The notes beneath the pieces were generated by a model. That model worked only from the letters and a program-made list of their open reading frames with translations. It did no database searches and had not been told where the DNA came from. From the NCBI GenBank assembly GCA_900539765.1, contig UQDF01000002.1:1-64000 (forward strand): a stretch of 64,000 nt of DNA, in the 5' to 3' direction. Origin of the DNA: an uncultured Porphyromonas sp. (lineage in GTDB: Bacteria; Bacteroidota; Bacteroidia; Bacteroidales; Porphyromonadaceae). Positions 1-9,150 of this stretch are shown piece after piece (position 1 is the stretch's first letter; each line of letters opens with the position of its first letter). The position numbers and the translations under genes were made by a program.

Positions 1-60
1 AACTACGCCCCGTGTGGACTTTCACCACAGATGTATGACATGCCCGTCATACAAAGCAAA
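1..60. other. Window-edge structured stretch, origin unknown
   Basis: No gene can be assigned. Two inverted repeats are visible: TGTGG/CCACA (13-17 with 25-29) and GTATGAC/GTCATAC (33-39 with 46-52, loop ATGCCC). They sit directly before a strong terminator. This may be the end of a gene or of a small structured RNA that starts left of the window. One frame is open through here but proves nothing over so short a length. Confidence 0.3.
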
Positions 61-96
61 GGAGACTGTCACCAGCGTGACAGCCTCCTTTTTTTG
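60..96 (+). terminator. Rho-independent terminator
   Basis: GGAG then CTGTCAC (61-72) pairs with GTGACAG then CTCC (77-88), with one mismatch and a CAGC loop, followed by seven T. It would end a plus-strand transcript entering from the left. Read on the minus strand it could also serve the LRR gene that ends at 123. Confidence 0.85.
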
Positions 97-122
97 TGTT
101 TAGGTGTTATGTGTAAGTTCCT

Positions 123-2270
123 TTATAGGATGTACTTCACCGTGTGGCGTACGTTGTCGATAGTCACGACGATGAGATAGCAGCCAGGAGCTACCCCCTC
201 GATAGATAGCGTGTCGCCCTCGGTGCTAGCGATGCAGGCACCCTCCATAGTGTAGAGAGCTGCCTTCTGAGCACCATCTATGTGGAGTGTGGTAGCAGCT
301 CTTGTGATCTGGAGATCGGGCTTGGTCACCTCTGCGATAGATACGATCTGCTTGAGCGTGGTCTTGCCCGTGGTGAGCTTGAGCTTAGGAGCGATGATGT
401 TTGTGCTCTGGCAGTGGTATACACCGTTGTCGCTGGCACTATAGCTGTCGATGGTGTAGGTTGCTTGGTTTGCACCAGTGATTGCCTTGCCATTCTTGTA
501 CCACTGGTACTTGTTGGGGATAAATGAATCTCCGTCTTGCTTCCAGTTGTCAGGATCTTCGAGCATTGCGTTGAGTGTCACGCTCTTACCCTCGGCAAGC
601 TCCATAGTCTCATCCTCAGTGGTTGGCTTCTGTGGAGCATAGACCAAAGTCTTCTCGCCATCGGAGCCACTCTGTAGCGATCCCTGGAAGTTGCTAAAGT
701 CTGCAAAGACAAACTTATTACCATGGACGATGGCACTCTCACCATTGAAGCCTAGTAGCACGCCATAATCGGAAGTGCTAGGCTCTGGGAGGATGGGGCC
801 TGAGAAGTTGTTGTTTGAGATGTCTACACGACTTAGTACGCGCTCAGGATTGGTAAATAGGGTGCCTATGCCTCCTGAGAAGTTGTTGTCATTAAGTTCG
901 ATCTGCACAAGGCGGGGAAAGTTTTCGTAAGTAAAGTATCCCGTCGGATTGCCAGACATCTTATTGTAGCAGAGCCAGAGACGCACCAGATTTGGGCAGT
1001 TGGTGATAGCCTCGGGTAGCTCACCCGTTAGCTCATTGTACGAGAAGTCTAGGTTCTTGAGCTTAGATAGACCATCTTCACTCTCCTTGCTGGTGGGGAA
1101 GAGGCTAGCAGGGATCTCTCCTGTGAGCTGGCACTTAGCCATCCTGAGATCCTCTAGCTTGGGGAAGCTAGAGAGCCATGTGGGTATCTCGCCTCCTAGA
1201 GGATTGCCCGTAAACTGCATCAGGATCAGATTCTTTAGATTCGTAAGGCTCTCAGGTAGAGGAGCCTTAAACTGACACTCGCCAAAAGCGAGTAGTGTCA
1301 TCTGAGTCAGCTTACCGATGCTCTCAGGGACTAGACCACCCATCTTACTCTTAGTGAGTAGGAGGTTCTGCAGATTGACTAGATTGCCAATATCAGATGG
1401 TATCTCCCCCTCGACAGAGGTCATCTGCACGGTGATAACCTGTAGCTCCGTGAGCTGAGTCAGTGAAGCGGGGAAGGTACCTCCGAGCTGAGGATTTTGC
1501 TCTACGACAAAGTGCTTGAGTTGCTTACAAGCGCTCCAGTCCTGAGGCAGCTCACCTGAGAGGTCATTCATATGTAGATAGAGATACTCTAGGTCTGCAC
1601 ACTTGGTCAGTGTCTCAGGGATAGCACCCGTCAGTTTGTTGTCTTGTATGCAGAGTGTCTTAATCTTAGGTAGATTCATATCGCTCGGCAGGGAGCCCGT
1701 TAGAGCGTTGCTGTCCATAAAGAGCGTCTCCAGAGCGGGCAGATTAACCTTCTTAGGGAACTCCTGTGTCAGCGTACGCTCGCCACCTATATTCTGTAGA
1801 CTAGCGGCAAACTCTCGCAGCTTAGGCATCGTAAAGAGTTCGTCAGGGAGCTTTGTGATCTGGTTAGACTGGCACCAGAAGACCTCTAGCTCTGTCAGGT
1901 CAGCGATAGAAGCAGGTAGCTCGCCCTTAGCCTTGCGACGGTCTATCTTGAGCTCCACGACGTGACCATCTTTGATGGTGACACCCTTCCAAGTGTCGGG
2001 GTCGGTCGTCAGATCCCATCGATCCCAGGAGGGGGACCAGTTAGCCCCATCGAGGTTGTTGTAGATGTCGATGAGAGCTTGCTTCTCATCGGCGGGAATG
2101 CTAGACTCACCTGTTATGGAGGCATCATCAGCTCTGAGTTCTTGTGGCTCTGGCTGATGGAGTGATAGCTTGACCAGCTCAGCATCCTGAGCCTGCAGGC
2201 CTAGCGAGCAGAGTGCGATAGCACAGCCAGCTATGCAGACCTTGCGTAATTGAGTAATTGTTTGGATCAT
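123..2270 (-). CDS. Secreted leucine-rich-repeat protein with T9SS C-terminal domain
   Basis: A 715-residue exported protein. An N-terminal signal peptide (hydrophobic stretch around residues 12-27, ending LQAQ) is followed by about fourteen leucine-rich repeats of the LTGxLPxxL type (roughly 90-490). An immunoglobulin-like segment follows (about 555-650, with QWYKNGKAI and DNGVYHC). The last ~60 residues (ALYTMEGACI, then GVAPGCYLIVV and a basic end) have the layout of a type IX secretion sorting domain. That predicts export across the outer membrane and attachment at the surface. LRR and Ig-like modules suggest protein binding or adhesion; no enzyme domain is visible. The gene stands alone. 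A candidate minus-strand -7 box (TATCTTCG, 2336-2343) lies upstream. The family call is solid; the ligand is unknown. Confidence 0.88.
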   Translation of the reverse strand: MIQTITQLRKVCIAGCAIALCSLGLQAQDAELVKLSLHQPEPQELRADDASITGESSIPADEKQALIDIYNNLDGANWSPSWDRWDLTTDPDTWKGVTIKDGHVVELKIDRRKAKGELPASIADLTELEVFWCQSNQITKLPDELFTMPKLREFAASLQNIGGERTLTQEFPKKVNLPALETLFMDSNALTGSLPSDMNLPKIKTLCIQDNKLTGAIPETLTKCADLEYLYLHMNDLSGELPQDWSACKQLKHFVVEQNPQLGGTFPASLTQLTELQVITVQMTSVEGEIPSDIGNLVNLQNLLLTKSKMGGLVPESIGKLTQMTLLAFGECQFKAPLPESLTNLKNLILMQFTGNPLGGEIPTWLSSFPKLEDLRMAKCQLTGEIPASLFPTSKESEDGLSKLKNLDFSYNELTGELPEAITNCPNLVRLWLCYNKMSGNPTGYFTYENFPRLVQIELNDNNFSGGIGTLFTNPERVLSRVDISNNNFSGPILPEPSTSDYGVLLGFNGESAIVHGNKFVFADFSNFQGSLQSGSDGEKTLVYAPQKPTTEDETMELAEGKSVTLNAMLEDPDNWKQDGDSFIPNKYQWYKNGKAITGANQATYTIDSYSASDNGVYHCQSTNIIAPKLKLTTGKTTLKQIVSIAEVTKPDLQITRAATTLHIDGAQKAALYTMEGACIASTEGDTLSIEGVAPGCYLIVVTIDNVRHTVKYIL

Positions 2271-2398
2271 ATTGGAATGTGTTAGTGTAGATCATGTCTT
2301 CAAGCATCGGGGTACACACGTATACTACCCATAAGCGAAGATACAAAAAAGAAAGCATTAGTGGATCGTCCGTGACAGCCCTAGACTCTTCTAGTCAC

Positions 2399-2566
2399 TC
2401 TCCACGTGCCAAATCTCAAATCTTTACGTGGACAACGAAAAATCTCCACGTGGGGACGAAATGATACTTCGGAGGAATCAAATGATACTTCGGAGGAATC
2501 GTTTCTTCCCCACGTGGAAAAAGAAAAATCTCCACGTGGAGATTTGAGATTCCTCACGTGGAGATC
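2399..2566 (+). repeat. Palindromic CACGTG element, copy A
   Basis: About 168 bp. Left arm boxes lie near 2403, 2427 and 2446; right arm boxes near 2510, 2532 and 2555, most reading CCACGTGG. The left arm is an imperfect inverted copy of the right arm. The core (about 2463-2500) holds two direct 21-bp copies of CTTCGGAGGAATCAAATGATA type. Copies B, C and D occur elsewhere in the window. Confidence 0.9.
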
Positions 2567-2569
2567 GGA

Positions 2570-2611
2570 TTAGAGATTAGACCTTAGAGATTAGAAGTTA
2601 GAGATTAGAGG
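2570..2611 (+). repeat. 7-bp tandem array (TTAGAGA type)
   Basis: Six consecutive heptamers: TTAGAGA, TTAGACC, TTAGAGA, TTAGAAG, TTAGAGA, TTAGAGG. They directly follow element A. An inverted copy with four units (CTAATCT, CTAACTT, CTAATCT, CTAATTT) lies at 2699-2726, so the two arrays can pair across the 9-bp array between them. Confidence 0.9.
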
Positions 2612-2615
2612 GGAG

Positions 2616-2696
2616 CTAGTGTTTCTAGTAGCACTAGGAATACTAGCGCCACTAGAGTCACTAGCATCACCAGTATGACTAGCGCTACTAGCCCCA
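2616..2696 (+). repeat. 9-bp tandem array (CTAGNNNNN)
   Basis: Nine units in perfect 9-bp register. All begin CTAG except one CCAG; the other five positions vary, though the last is usually A. Examples are CTAGTGTTT, CTAGTAGCA, CTAGCGCCA and CTAGCCCCA. The same unit recurs near 12.73 and 43.6 kb. Confidence 0.9.
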
Positions 2697-2698
2697 CT

Positions 2699-2726
2699 CT
2701 AATCTCTAACTTCTAATCTCTAATTT
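2699..2726 (-). repeat. Inverted 7-bp array
   Basis: Four heptamers that are the reverse complement of the array at 2570-2611. The array ends only 14 bases before the annotated start of the next gene. Confidence 0.9.
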
Positions 2727-2740
2727 CGTACCTTAGCGAT

Positions 2741-3778
2741 ATGAATCACTCTCGAAGGAAAGAGATACGTCGTGATCCGACCCGTATGAGGCGGCTCTTA
2801 CGCTCCATAACGCTGTCGCTATGGGGAGCAGTCCTCGTGGGCATCGTCTACTACTTTGTGGTGGTGCATCAAGCAGCTCAGACAGAGACGGCTCGTACAC
2901 AGGCAGCACCTCAGACGGAGTGGCACGATGTGCCGATTGCTGAGGTGGGAGCTGGAGAGGTGTATGAAGAACTAGAGCAGTACAGCACGCTCTATGTGCT
3001 AGAGTACCTACTAGACTATGACTCGATATGGCCCCACGATGAGCTACGACGGCTGAAGCTCTTCGGGCTCTACGATGAGGACGATGATGATGATGACGAC
3101 GATGAAAAGGAGAAGGTGGTGGTGAAAGTAAAAGAGCAACCTACCAAGAGTACCAAATCTACCAAGCCTACTACCGCATCCGAGGCGTCATCAAAACAGT
3201 CACAAGCACAGTCTCCGAAGCGTCCAGGCGTGATCTCTGATTGGGATCACCTCTTCCAGCAGTATGGTGAGCGGTATGGTTGGGACTGGTGCGTCTTAGC
3301 CTCGATAGCTTATCAGGAGTCAAAGTTTCGTGCAGGGATAGTCGGTATGGGCGGTGCTACGGGGCTGATGGGGATCATGCCTGCTACGGGGCGACGCTAC
3401 GGCTATAGTCGCGCTAAGCTCAAGAATGCTGAGAACTCAGTCCATGTCGCCTGTATGGCACTGCGAGACTTCGGTCGCGCTTTCGCTCATATCACCGATG
3501 CCGAGCAGCGGATGAAGTTTACCCTAGCCTCTTACAATGCGGGCAATGCTCATGTGCTAGATGCTCGCAGACTAGCCGAGAGAGCGGAACTAGATCCTGA
3601 TCGCTGGGACGACTCTGTGGAGATCTATATGGCCCGTCTGAACGAGCCAAAGTACTACAAGGATCCACTCGTGCAGCATGGACGTGCCAACGGCGCTCAC
3701 ACAGTGCGCTACGTGGCGGAGGTCTTCAATCGGGCACAATCCTACAAAAAGAAAGTTCAATATGCTACAGCTGAGTAA
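2741..3778 (+). CDS. Membrane-anchored lytic transglycosylase (SLT family)
   Basis: Predicted to cleave peptidoglycan glycan strands with formation of 1,6-anhydromuramic ends, in the periplasm. One membrane segment (about residues 22-44) follows a basic N-terminus. A low-complexity linker follows, including a run of D/E residues near 112-125 and a K/T/S-rich part near 130-160. The SLT lysozyme-like domain begins near 165, with catalytic Glu in AYQESKF (about 193), GLMGIMPATG and the later ASYNAGNAH motif. It resembles the catalytic half of MltF without the solute-binding half. It overlaps the ABC-F gene by 17 bases. The start is uncertain: a TACCTTAG box at 2729-2736 is only four bases before this ATG, so Met16 at 2786 is a good alternative. 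Confidence 0.85.
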   Translation: MNHSRRKEIRRDPTRMRRLLRSITLSLWGAVLVGIVYYFVVVHQAAQTETARTQAAPQTEWHDVPIAEVGAGEVYEELEQYSTLYVLEYLLDYDSIWPHDELRRLKLFGLYDEDDDDDDDDEKEKVVVKVKEQPTKSTKSTKPTTASEASSKQSQAQSPKRPGVISDWDHLFQQYGERYGWDWCVLASIAYQESKFRAGIVGMGGATGLMGIMPATGRRYGYSRAKLKNAENSVHVACMALRDFGRAFAHITDAEQRMKFTLASYNAGNAHVLDARRLAERAELDPDRWDDSVEIYMARLNEPKYYKDPLVQHGRANGAHTVRYVAEVFNRAQSYKKKVQYATAE

Positions 3779-5663
3779 TGTCTCACTAAGTTTCGGCAAT
3801 AGAGTCCTCTTTACGGACATCTCGCTCTCACTCCTGGAGGGTGACAAGGTGGGACTCGTTGGGGTCAATGGGACTGGCAAGTCCTCGCTACTACGTATCA
3901 TCATGGGCGAGCTAGAGCCAGACAGCGGGACCATCTCTCGGCGCAACGGGCTGCGCATCGGATACCTCTCTCAGCAGCATCGCTTTGCTGAGGGGGTACG
4001 GGTGATCGATGCGGTCTTTTCGCCACATGATCCCACGGCGCATCTCGTGGGAGCCTGGCAGAGTGCTGTAGAGCGAGGCGATGCTGAGGCGCAGGAGCGA
4101 CTCCTACCCGATATGGATCGTCTCTCCGCATGGCAATATGAGCAGGAGGCTACAGCGATACTGCATGCGCTCCATATCACCGATGTAGAGCGTCCTATGG
4201 AGCTGCTCTCAGGCGGTGAGGTCAAGCGCGTAGCACTCGCCGGAGTCTTGCTCCAGCAGCCTGATCTCTTGATCCTCGATGAGCCGACGAACCACCTAGA
4301 TCTAGAGGTGATCGAGTGGCTCGAGGGATACCTCTCACGATCACGGCTCACACTCCTACTGGTGACTCACGATCGTTACTTCCTCGATCATATTTGTACC
4401 CGTATCGTGGAGATGGATCAGCAGCAACTCTATAGCTATGAGGGCAACTATGAGACCTTCCTCACCAAGCGTCAGGAGCGTCTAGAGCAGTTGGCGCAAA
4501 CGAGTGACCGACTGGCGAATATCTACCGTCAGGAGTTGGTCTGGATGCGTGCTACCCCGCAAGCACGAGGTGGCAAGCAGCGAGCTCGCAAGGAGCACTT
4601 TGCAGAGCTATCTCAGGAACTCTCCCAGGCGCGACAGATACTGCGTGAGCAGACGACCATCGAGCCACTCCACTCGTCCGTTCGCCTAGGTAAGCAGGTG
4701 ATCGAGCTGGAGGGCGTCTCCAAGAGCTTTGAGGAGTCAAAGCCACTCGTCCGAGACTTTGACTATACCTTCTCACGCAGAGATCGTGTCGGTATCGTCG
4801 GCCCCAATGGTTGTGGCAAGACGACTCTGCTCAAGATGATCATCGGCGAGCTAGAGCCAGACAGCGGATCGGTCCTTATCGGCGAGACGGTACAGTTTGG
4901 CTACTTCGGACAGAAGCTGCCGAGCTACGCCCCCGACAAGCGGGTGATCGACATAATCTCCGACATCGCCAGTCACATTACAGACCCTGTGACGGGGCAG
5001 TCGGTCTCAGCCACACAACTACTGCAGAGGTTTCTCTTCACCAGTGATCGTATCTACACACCTGTGTCGCTACTCAGTGGTGGTGAGCTCAGACGACTCT
5101 ACCTCTGTACCGTGCTGATGGCTAGCCCTAATCTGCTCATACTTGATGAGCCGACGAATGATCTAGACATTACGACGCTGGGTGTACTGGAGAGCTACCT
5201 GAGCTCCTTCGAGGGAGTCCTTATTATTGTAACGCACGATCGCTACTTCCTCGACAAGCTCGTGGAGCATCTCTTCGTCTTCGAGAGGGGAGGGCATATT
5301 CGTGACTTCCCAGGCAACTTTACTCAGTACCGTCTGCAGCAGGAGATGGAAGCGCAGCAAGCTGCAGAGCAAGCTACGCCTCGGGAGACCAAAAGCACAG
5401 CACCCGCAGCCAGTCAAGCGACTCGTCAAGGCAATCGAAAGAAGCGACGCAGCTATCGCGAGGAGCAAGAGTTTCAGCAGCTCGAGGAGCTAATCCCGCA
5501 ACTAGAGGGACGCATAGCCGCACTAGAGCAGCGGATGTCTTCGGGGACGCTCTCCAACGAAGAGCTGCTCAAGGCGGGAGAGGAGATCGCACAGACGCAG
5601 CAAGAGATGGAGCAGGCGTCTGAGCGCTGGTTTGAACTAGCCGCTATCGAAGAGGAGGCATGA
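3762..5663 (+). CDS. ABC-F family ATPase (Uup-like)
   Basis: A 633-residue soluble protein with two ABC ATPase domains and no membrane segment. ABC-F proteins act on the ribosome to relieve stalled or misfolded translation states. Walker A motifs are at about 34-42 (GVNGTGKSS) and 347-355 (GPNGCGKTT). Signature motifs LSGGEVKR (about 149) and LSGGELRR (about 438) precede Walker B motifs LLILDEPTNHLD and LLILDEPTNDLD. The inter-domain linker is rich in Q, R and K. A charged, probably coiled-coil C-terminal extension (about 560-633) is typical of Uup. I chose the ATG at 3762 because homology begins at MLQLSNVSLSFG; an upstream ATG in frame would lie deep inside the preceding gene. It overlaps the permease gene by four bases (ATGA). 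Confidence 0.9.
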   Translation: MLQLSNVSLSFGNRVLFTDISLSLLEGDKVGLVGVNGTGKSSLLRIIMGELEPDSGTISRRNGLRIGYLSQQHRFAEGVRVIDAVFSPHDPTAHLVGAWQSAVERGDAEAQERLLPDMDRLSAWQYEQEATAILHALHITDVERPMELLSGGEVKRVALAGVLLQQPDLLILDEPTNHLDLEVIEWLEGYLSRSRLTLLLVTHDRYFLDHICTRIVEMDQQQLYSYEGNYETFLTKRQERLEQLAQTSDRLANIYRQELVWMRATPQARGGKQRARKEHFAELSQELSQARQILREQTTIEPLHSSVRLGKQVIELEGVSKSFEESKPLVRDFDYTFSRRDRVGIVGPNGCGKTTLLKMIIGELEPDSGSVLIGETVQFGYFGQKLPSYAPDKRVIDIISDIASHITDPVTGQSVSATQLLQRFLFTSDRIYTPVSLLSGGELRRLYLCTVLMASPNLLILDEPTNDLDITTLGVLESYLSSFEGVLIIVTHDRYFLDKLVEHLFVFERGGHIRDFPGNFTQYRLQQEMEAQQAAEQATPRETKSTAPAASQATRQGNRKKRRSYREEQEFQQLEELIPQLEGRIAALEQRMSSGTLSNEELLKAGEEIAQTQQEMEQASERWFELAAIEEEA

Positions 5664-6907
5664 GACTAAGACTACCCATCTGGCTAGCTCGCCAGCTCTA
5701 CAGTCGCGAGAATCGTCGGCACAGCAAGGTGTACGCCTTGGTGCGCTTTGCTATCCCAGCCATAGCACTGAGCCTGGCGGTCATGCTCCTAGGCATTGCG
5801 ATCATGGACGGCTTTCAGTACAGTGTCCGTGATACGGTGCGGCTCGTGACAGGCGATGTGATCCTCTGCGAGTATGGCAAGCAGCCGATAGACCTAGATA
5901 ATGTGATCACCCTGACACCTCAGATGACGCAACGGATGAACGAGATGCCAGAGATAGTCTCCGTGCGCCCCGTCCGTACAGCTGTCGGCATGATCAAGAC
6001 AGACAGTACCTACCAGGGAGTAGCCGTCACGGGGGTAGACGACTTCACATTCCTCGAGCCACTCTGCGCTATGGGCGACTTGTCCGAGACAACACTTGCT
6101 GAGGGGGCTAATCCGATCGTCCTGCCTAAAGCCTCTGCGCAGAAGCTAGGACTAACGATCGGGGACAAGGTGGTGCTCTACTTCCTAGGCGACAAGGTGT
6201 CGGTACGCTCCTTCACGCTGATAGCGATACTGGAGCTGACCAATACGGCGCAGCCACTTGCCTATGTGACCAACGACCTGCTAGGACGTGTAGGGGACTG
6301 GCAACAAGATCAGTACACACGCATTGAGATCCTCGCAAAGAACGGGGAGCGCTCGCTCTCAGATATGGAGACCTCGCTCTCAGATCAACTGATCCAGTCG
6401 CTCTCGGAGCCAAGCGTTACCAAAGAGATGCTAGGGATCTATACCGGCTCACAGATCAATGGCGGAGTCTACCAGTGGATCGACTCGCTAAGACCGAATG
6501 TGCAGATATTGCTGGTGCTGATGGCACTCGTGGCAGCCTTTACGATGATCAATGCGCTCCTAATCATTATCCTAGACTTGACACAGACCATCGGCCTGCT
6601 TAAAGCGCTTGGTATGACCTACCGCTCGCTCACGACGATGAGCCTAGCGATCGCTCTGCGCATCATCGCCTGGGGTATGCTCTGGGGCAACCTCCTGGCG
6701 GGCATCATCATATGGAGCCAGCATCAGTGGCAGTGGCTCACGCTCGACCCAAATGTCTACTATATCTCACACGTTGCGATGCGTATCCGTCCAGGGGCGT
6801 GGATCGTGGTCAATGTGGCGACGCTCCTGCTCTGCCTCATTCTCCTACTCCTTCCGGCACGTATCATCCAGCGGATCTCGCCCACGACGGCACTGCGCTT
6901 CGAGTAA
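5660..6907 (+). CDS. ABC transporter permease, FtsX/LolE-type
   Basis: A 415-residue inner-membrane protein of the MacB/LolCE permease architecture: one membrane segment near residues 28-50, a large periplasmic domain (about 55-265), then three membrane segments near 275-300, 315-345 and 375-400. The end (SPTTALRFE) matches the conserved P-x-x-ALR tail of LolC/LolE-type permeases. Such proteins partner with a LolD-type ATPase to extract lipoproteins, but no LolD gene is adjacent; the neighbouring ATPase is of the soluble ABC-F class. The start overlaps the previous stop by four bases, implying translational coupling. Lipoprotein release is the likeliest role; another efflux role cannot be excluded. 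Confidence 0.82.
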   Translation: MRLRLPIWLARQLYSRENRRHSKVYALVRFAIPAIALSLAVMLLGIAIMDGFQYSVRDTVRLVTGDVILCEYGKQPIDLDNVITLTPQMTQRMNEMPEIVSVRPVRTAVGMIKTDSTYQGVAVTGVDDFTFLEPLCAMGDLSETTLAEGANPIVLPKASAQKLGLTIGDKVVLYFLGDKVSVRSFTLIAILELTNTAQPLAYVTNDLLGRVGDWQQDQYTRIEILAKNGERSLSDMETSLSDQLIQSLSEPSVTKEMLGIYTGSQINGGVYQWIDSLRPNVQILLVLMALVAAFTMINALLIIILDLTQTIGLLKALGMTYRSLTTMSLAIALRIIAWGMLWGNLLAGIIIWSQHQWQWLTLDPNVYYISHVAMRIRPGAWIVVNVATLLLCLILLLLPARIIQRISPTTALRFE

Positions 6908-6919
6908 CTACGACTGACT

Positions 6920-7849
6920 ATGACGAAAAGCTCTACCGCCTCTCAAGGTCCTCAAAGAGGAGCTCTCACACAGACTATCTATCAGGAGACGAAGACCCTC
7001 TTACTCGGGTTCAGTCAAGTGTTCCTCCTGCAAAGCACATTGTCAGGCGCCTTGATCCTCGTGGGGCTCCTTTGCAACTCTTGGCAGCTAGCCCTCTTAG
7101 CTCTCCTGGGCTGTCTGGTCTCACGATCGGTCGCTTCGCTCTGGCGAGATACGGAGCAGGAGATAGCCGATGGACTATACGGCTTCAACGGCACCTTGGT
7201 AGGTATCGCCATAGGAGTCTACTGGGAGATCAGTTGGCTCTCGATACTTCTACTAGTGGTTGGGGCAGCACTCTCCACTTGGTTGGCGCGTGCCTTGCGT
7301 CGGCATGCTCAGCTGCCCGGGTTGACAGCACCTTTTATCATCGCTGTGTGGGCGCTGCTCCTGCTGAGTATGCTAGCTCCAGAGCGTATGGGGCTACTCG
7401 ACACCGCAACGCAGCTAGAGGAGGGAGTCCCCTTGTGGCGGATGCTTGGTGTGGCGCTTGGGGATAGTGTCGGGCAGGTGATGTTTCAAGCGAATGTCTT
7501 GACAGGTCTCTTCTTCTTTCTTGCGATCGCCTGGGAGTCACGGCGCAAAGCGCTCTACACCTTGCTGGGACTCCTCATTCCGATGCTTGCGATACCGTTT
7601 GTGCCAGAGGCTGTATGGCGCGAAGGCTTGCTAGGCTACAACGCTGTGCTCTGTGCCATCTACTGGTCAGGCAGTAGTGGGCGCAGCTGGCTCTATGCGC
7701 TCCTATCGGTGGTACTCTCGGTGCTCTTCGAGCTACTCGCACTCTATGCAGGTCTGATCCCGCTGACGGCTCCCTTCGTGCTCTCTGTATGGAGTGTGTT
7801 GAAAGCTCAGCGATGGCGAAAGGTTGCACCGCAATCATTTAATGCTTAA
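6920..7849 (+). CDS. Urea transporter family protein
   Basis: A 309-residue, highly hydrophobic protein with about ten membrane segments. Motifs LYGFNGTLVGIAIG (about 85-98) and LPGLTAPFIIAVW (about 132-144), with a second-half LTAPFVLSVW (about 282-291), give the internal two-fold repeat of the urea transporter (UT) family. These proteins form a channel for urea down its gradient. It follows the permease by 12 bases and its stop codon overlaps the gapA promoter. No urease or ureide gene is in the window, so the substrate use is unexplained; short amides are a possible alternative. Confidence 0.82.
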   Translation: MTKSSTASQGPQRGALTQTIYQETKTLLLGFSQVFLLQSTLSGALILVGLLCNSWQLALLALLGCLVSRSVASLWRDTEQEIADGLYGFNGTLVGIAIGVYWEISWLSILLLVVGAALSTWLARALRRHAQLPGLTAPFIIAVWALLLLSMLAPERMGLLDTATQLEEGVPLWRMLGVALGDSVGQVMFQANVLTGLFFFLAIAWESRRKALYTLLGLLIPMLAIPFVPEAVWREGLLGYNAVLCAIYWSGSSGRSWLYALLSVVLSVLFELLALYAGLIPLTAPFVLSVWSVLKAQRWRKVAPQSFNA

Positions 7850-7854
7850 CTTTG
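7824..7854 (+). promoter_or_regulatory. gapA promoter (Bacteroidetes consensus)
   Basis: TTG at 7824-7826, a 20-base spacer and TAACTTTG at 7847-7854 match the Bacteroidetes primary-sigma consensus. The -7 box overlaps the stop codon of the urea transporter gene. The leader to gapA is about 80 bases. Confidence 0.8.
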
Positions 7855-7924
7855 TACGAGTAATAGGAGTGTTCCCGCTTGGGGAGTCTCTCCTCCTTTG
7901 TGCAAACGCTTGCATACACATTAA

Positions 7925-8947
<1,023 letters not shown>

Positions 8948-8989
8948 TCACGCTTAGACTAGCAAAGAGTTTTTACTCTAAAAACAATC

Positions 8990-9064
8990 AGACGCAAGGC
9001 ACAGGCGGTAGGAAGAGCATCGAGTGCATCCTCTACCTCTGTGACTTGCGTCTCTTTTTCCTTT
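8990..9064 (+). terminator. gapA terminator, long composite hairpin
   Basis: AGACGCAAG (8990-8998) pairs with CTTGCGTCT (9045-9053). Inside, CACAG pairs with CTGTG and GGTAG with CTACC. A tail of CTTTTTCCTTTT follows. The arm sequence resembles the hairpin downstream of rplT (20542-20601). Confidence 0.85.
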
Positions 9065-9150
9065 TGGAGCGTATCACGAGCCGTGGCTGACTCTGCGAGG
9101 CTGTTGCGGTGGTGGAGACTTCCTTTACTCATATATAAGATGATAAGCTG

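Larger units (their letters stand above)
2271..2740. other. Divergent intergenic region filled with repeats
   Basis: This 470-base gap between the LRR gene and the lytic transglycosylase contains, in order, the minus-strand promoter area of the LRR gene, palindromic element A (2399-2566), a 7-bp array (2570-2611), nine copies of a 9-bp unit (2616-2696) and an inverted 7-bp array (2699-2726). A TACCTTAG box at 2729-2736 follows. No coding gene is supported. Confidence 0.8.

Noticed and set aside
60..96. Small RNA gene ending at the first terminator
   Set aside because: Only 60 bases upstream are visible, so an RNA gene cannot be told from a protein gene end.
2570..2726. CRISPR-like array
   Set aside because: The repeats are 7 and 9 bases with no unique spacers, and no cas gene is present.
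6712..7467. Plus-strand frame of 251 codons across the permease/urea transporter junction
   Set aside because: Overlaps two well-supported genes in another frame. The predicted protein is Arg/Ser/His-rich and has no domain.
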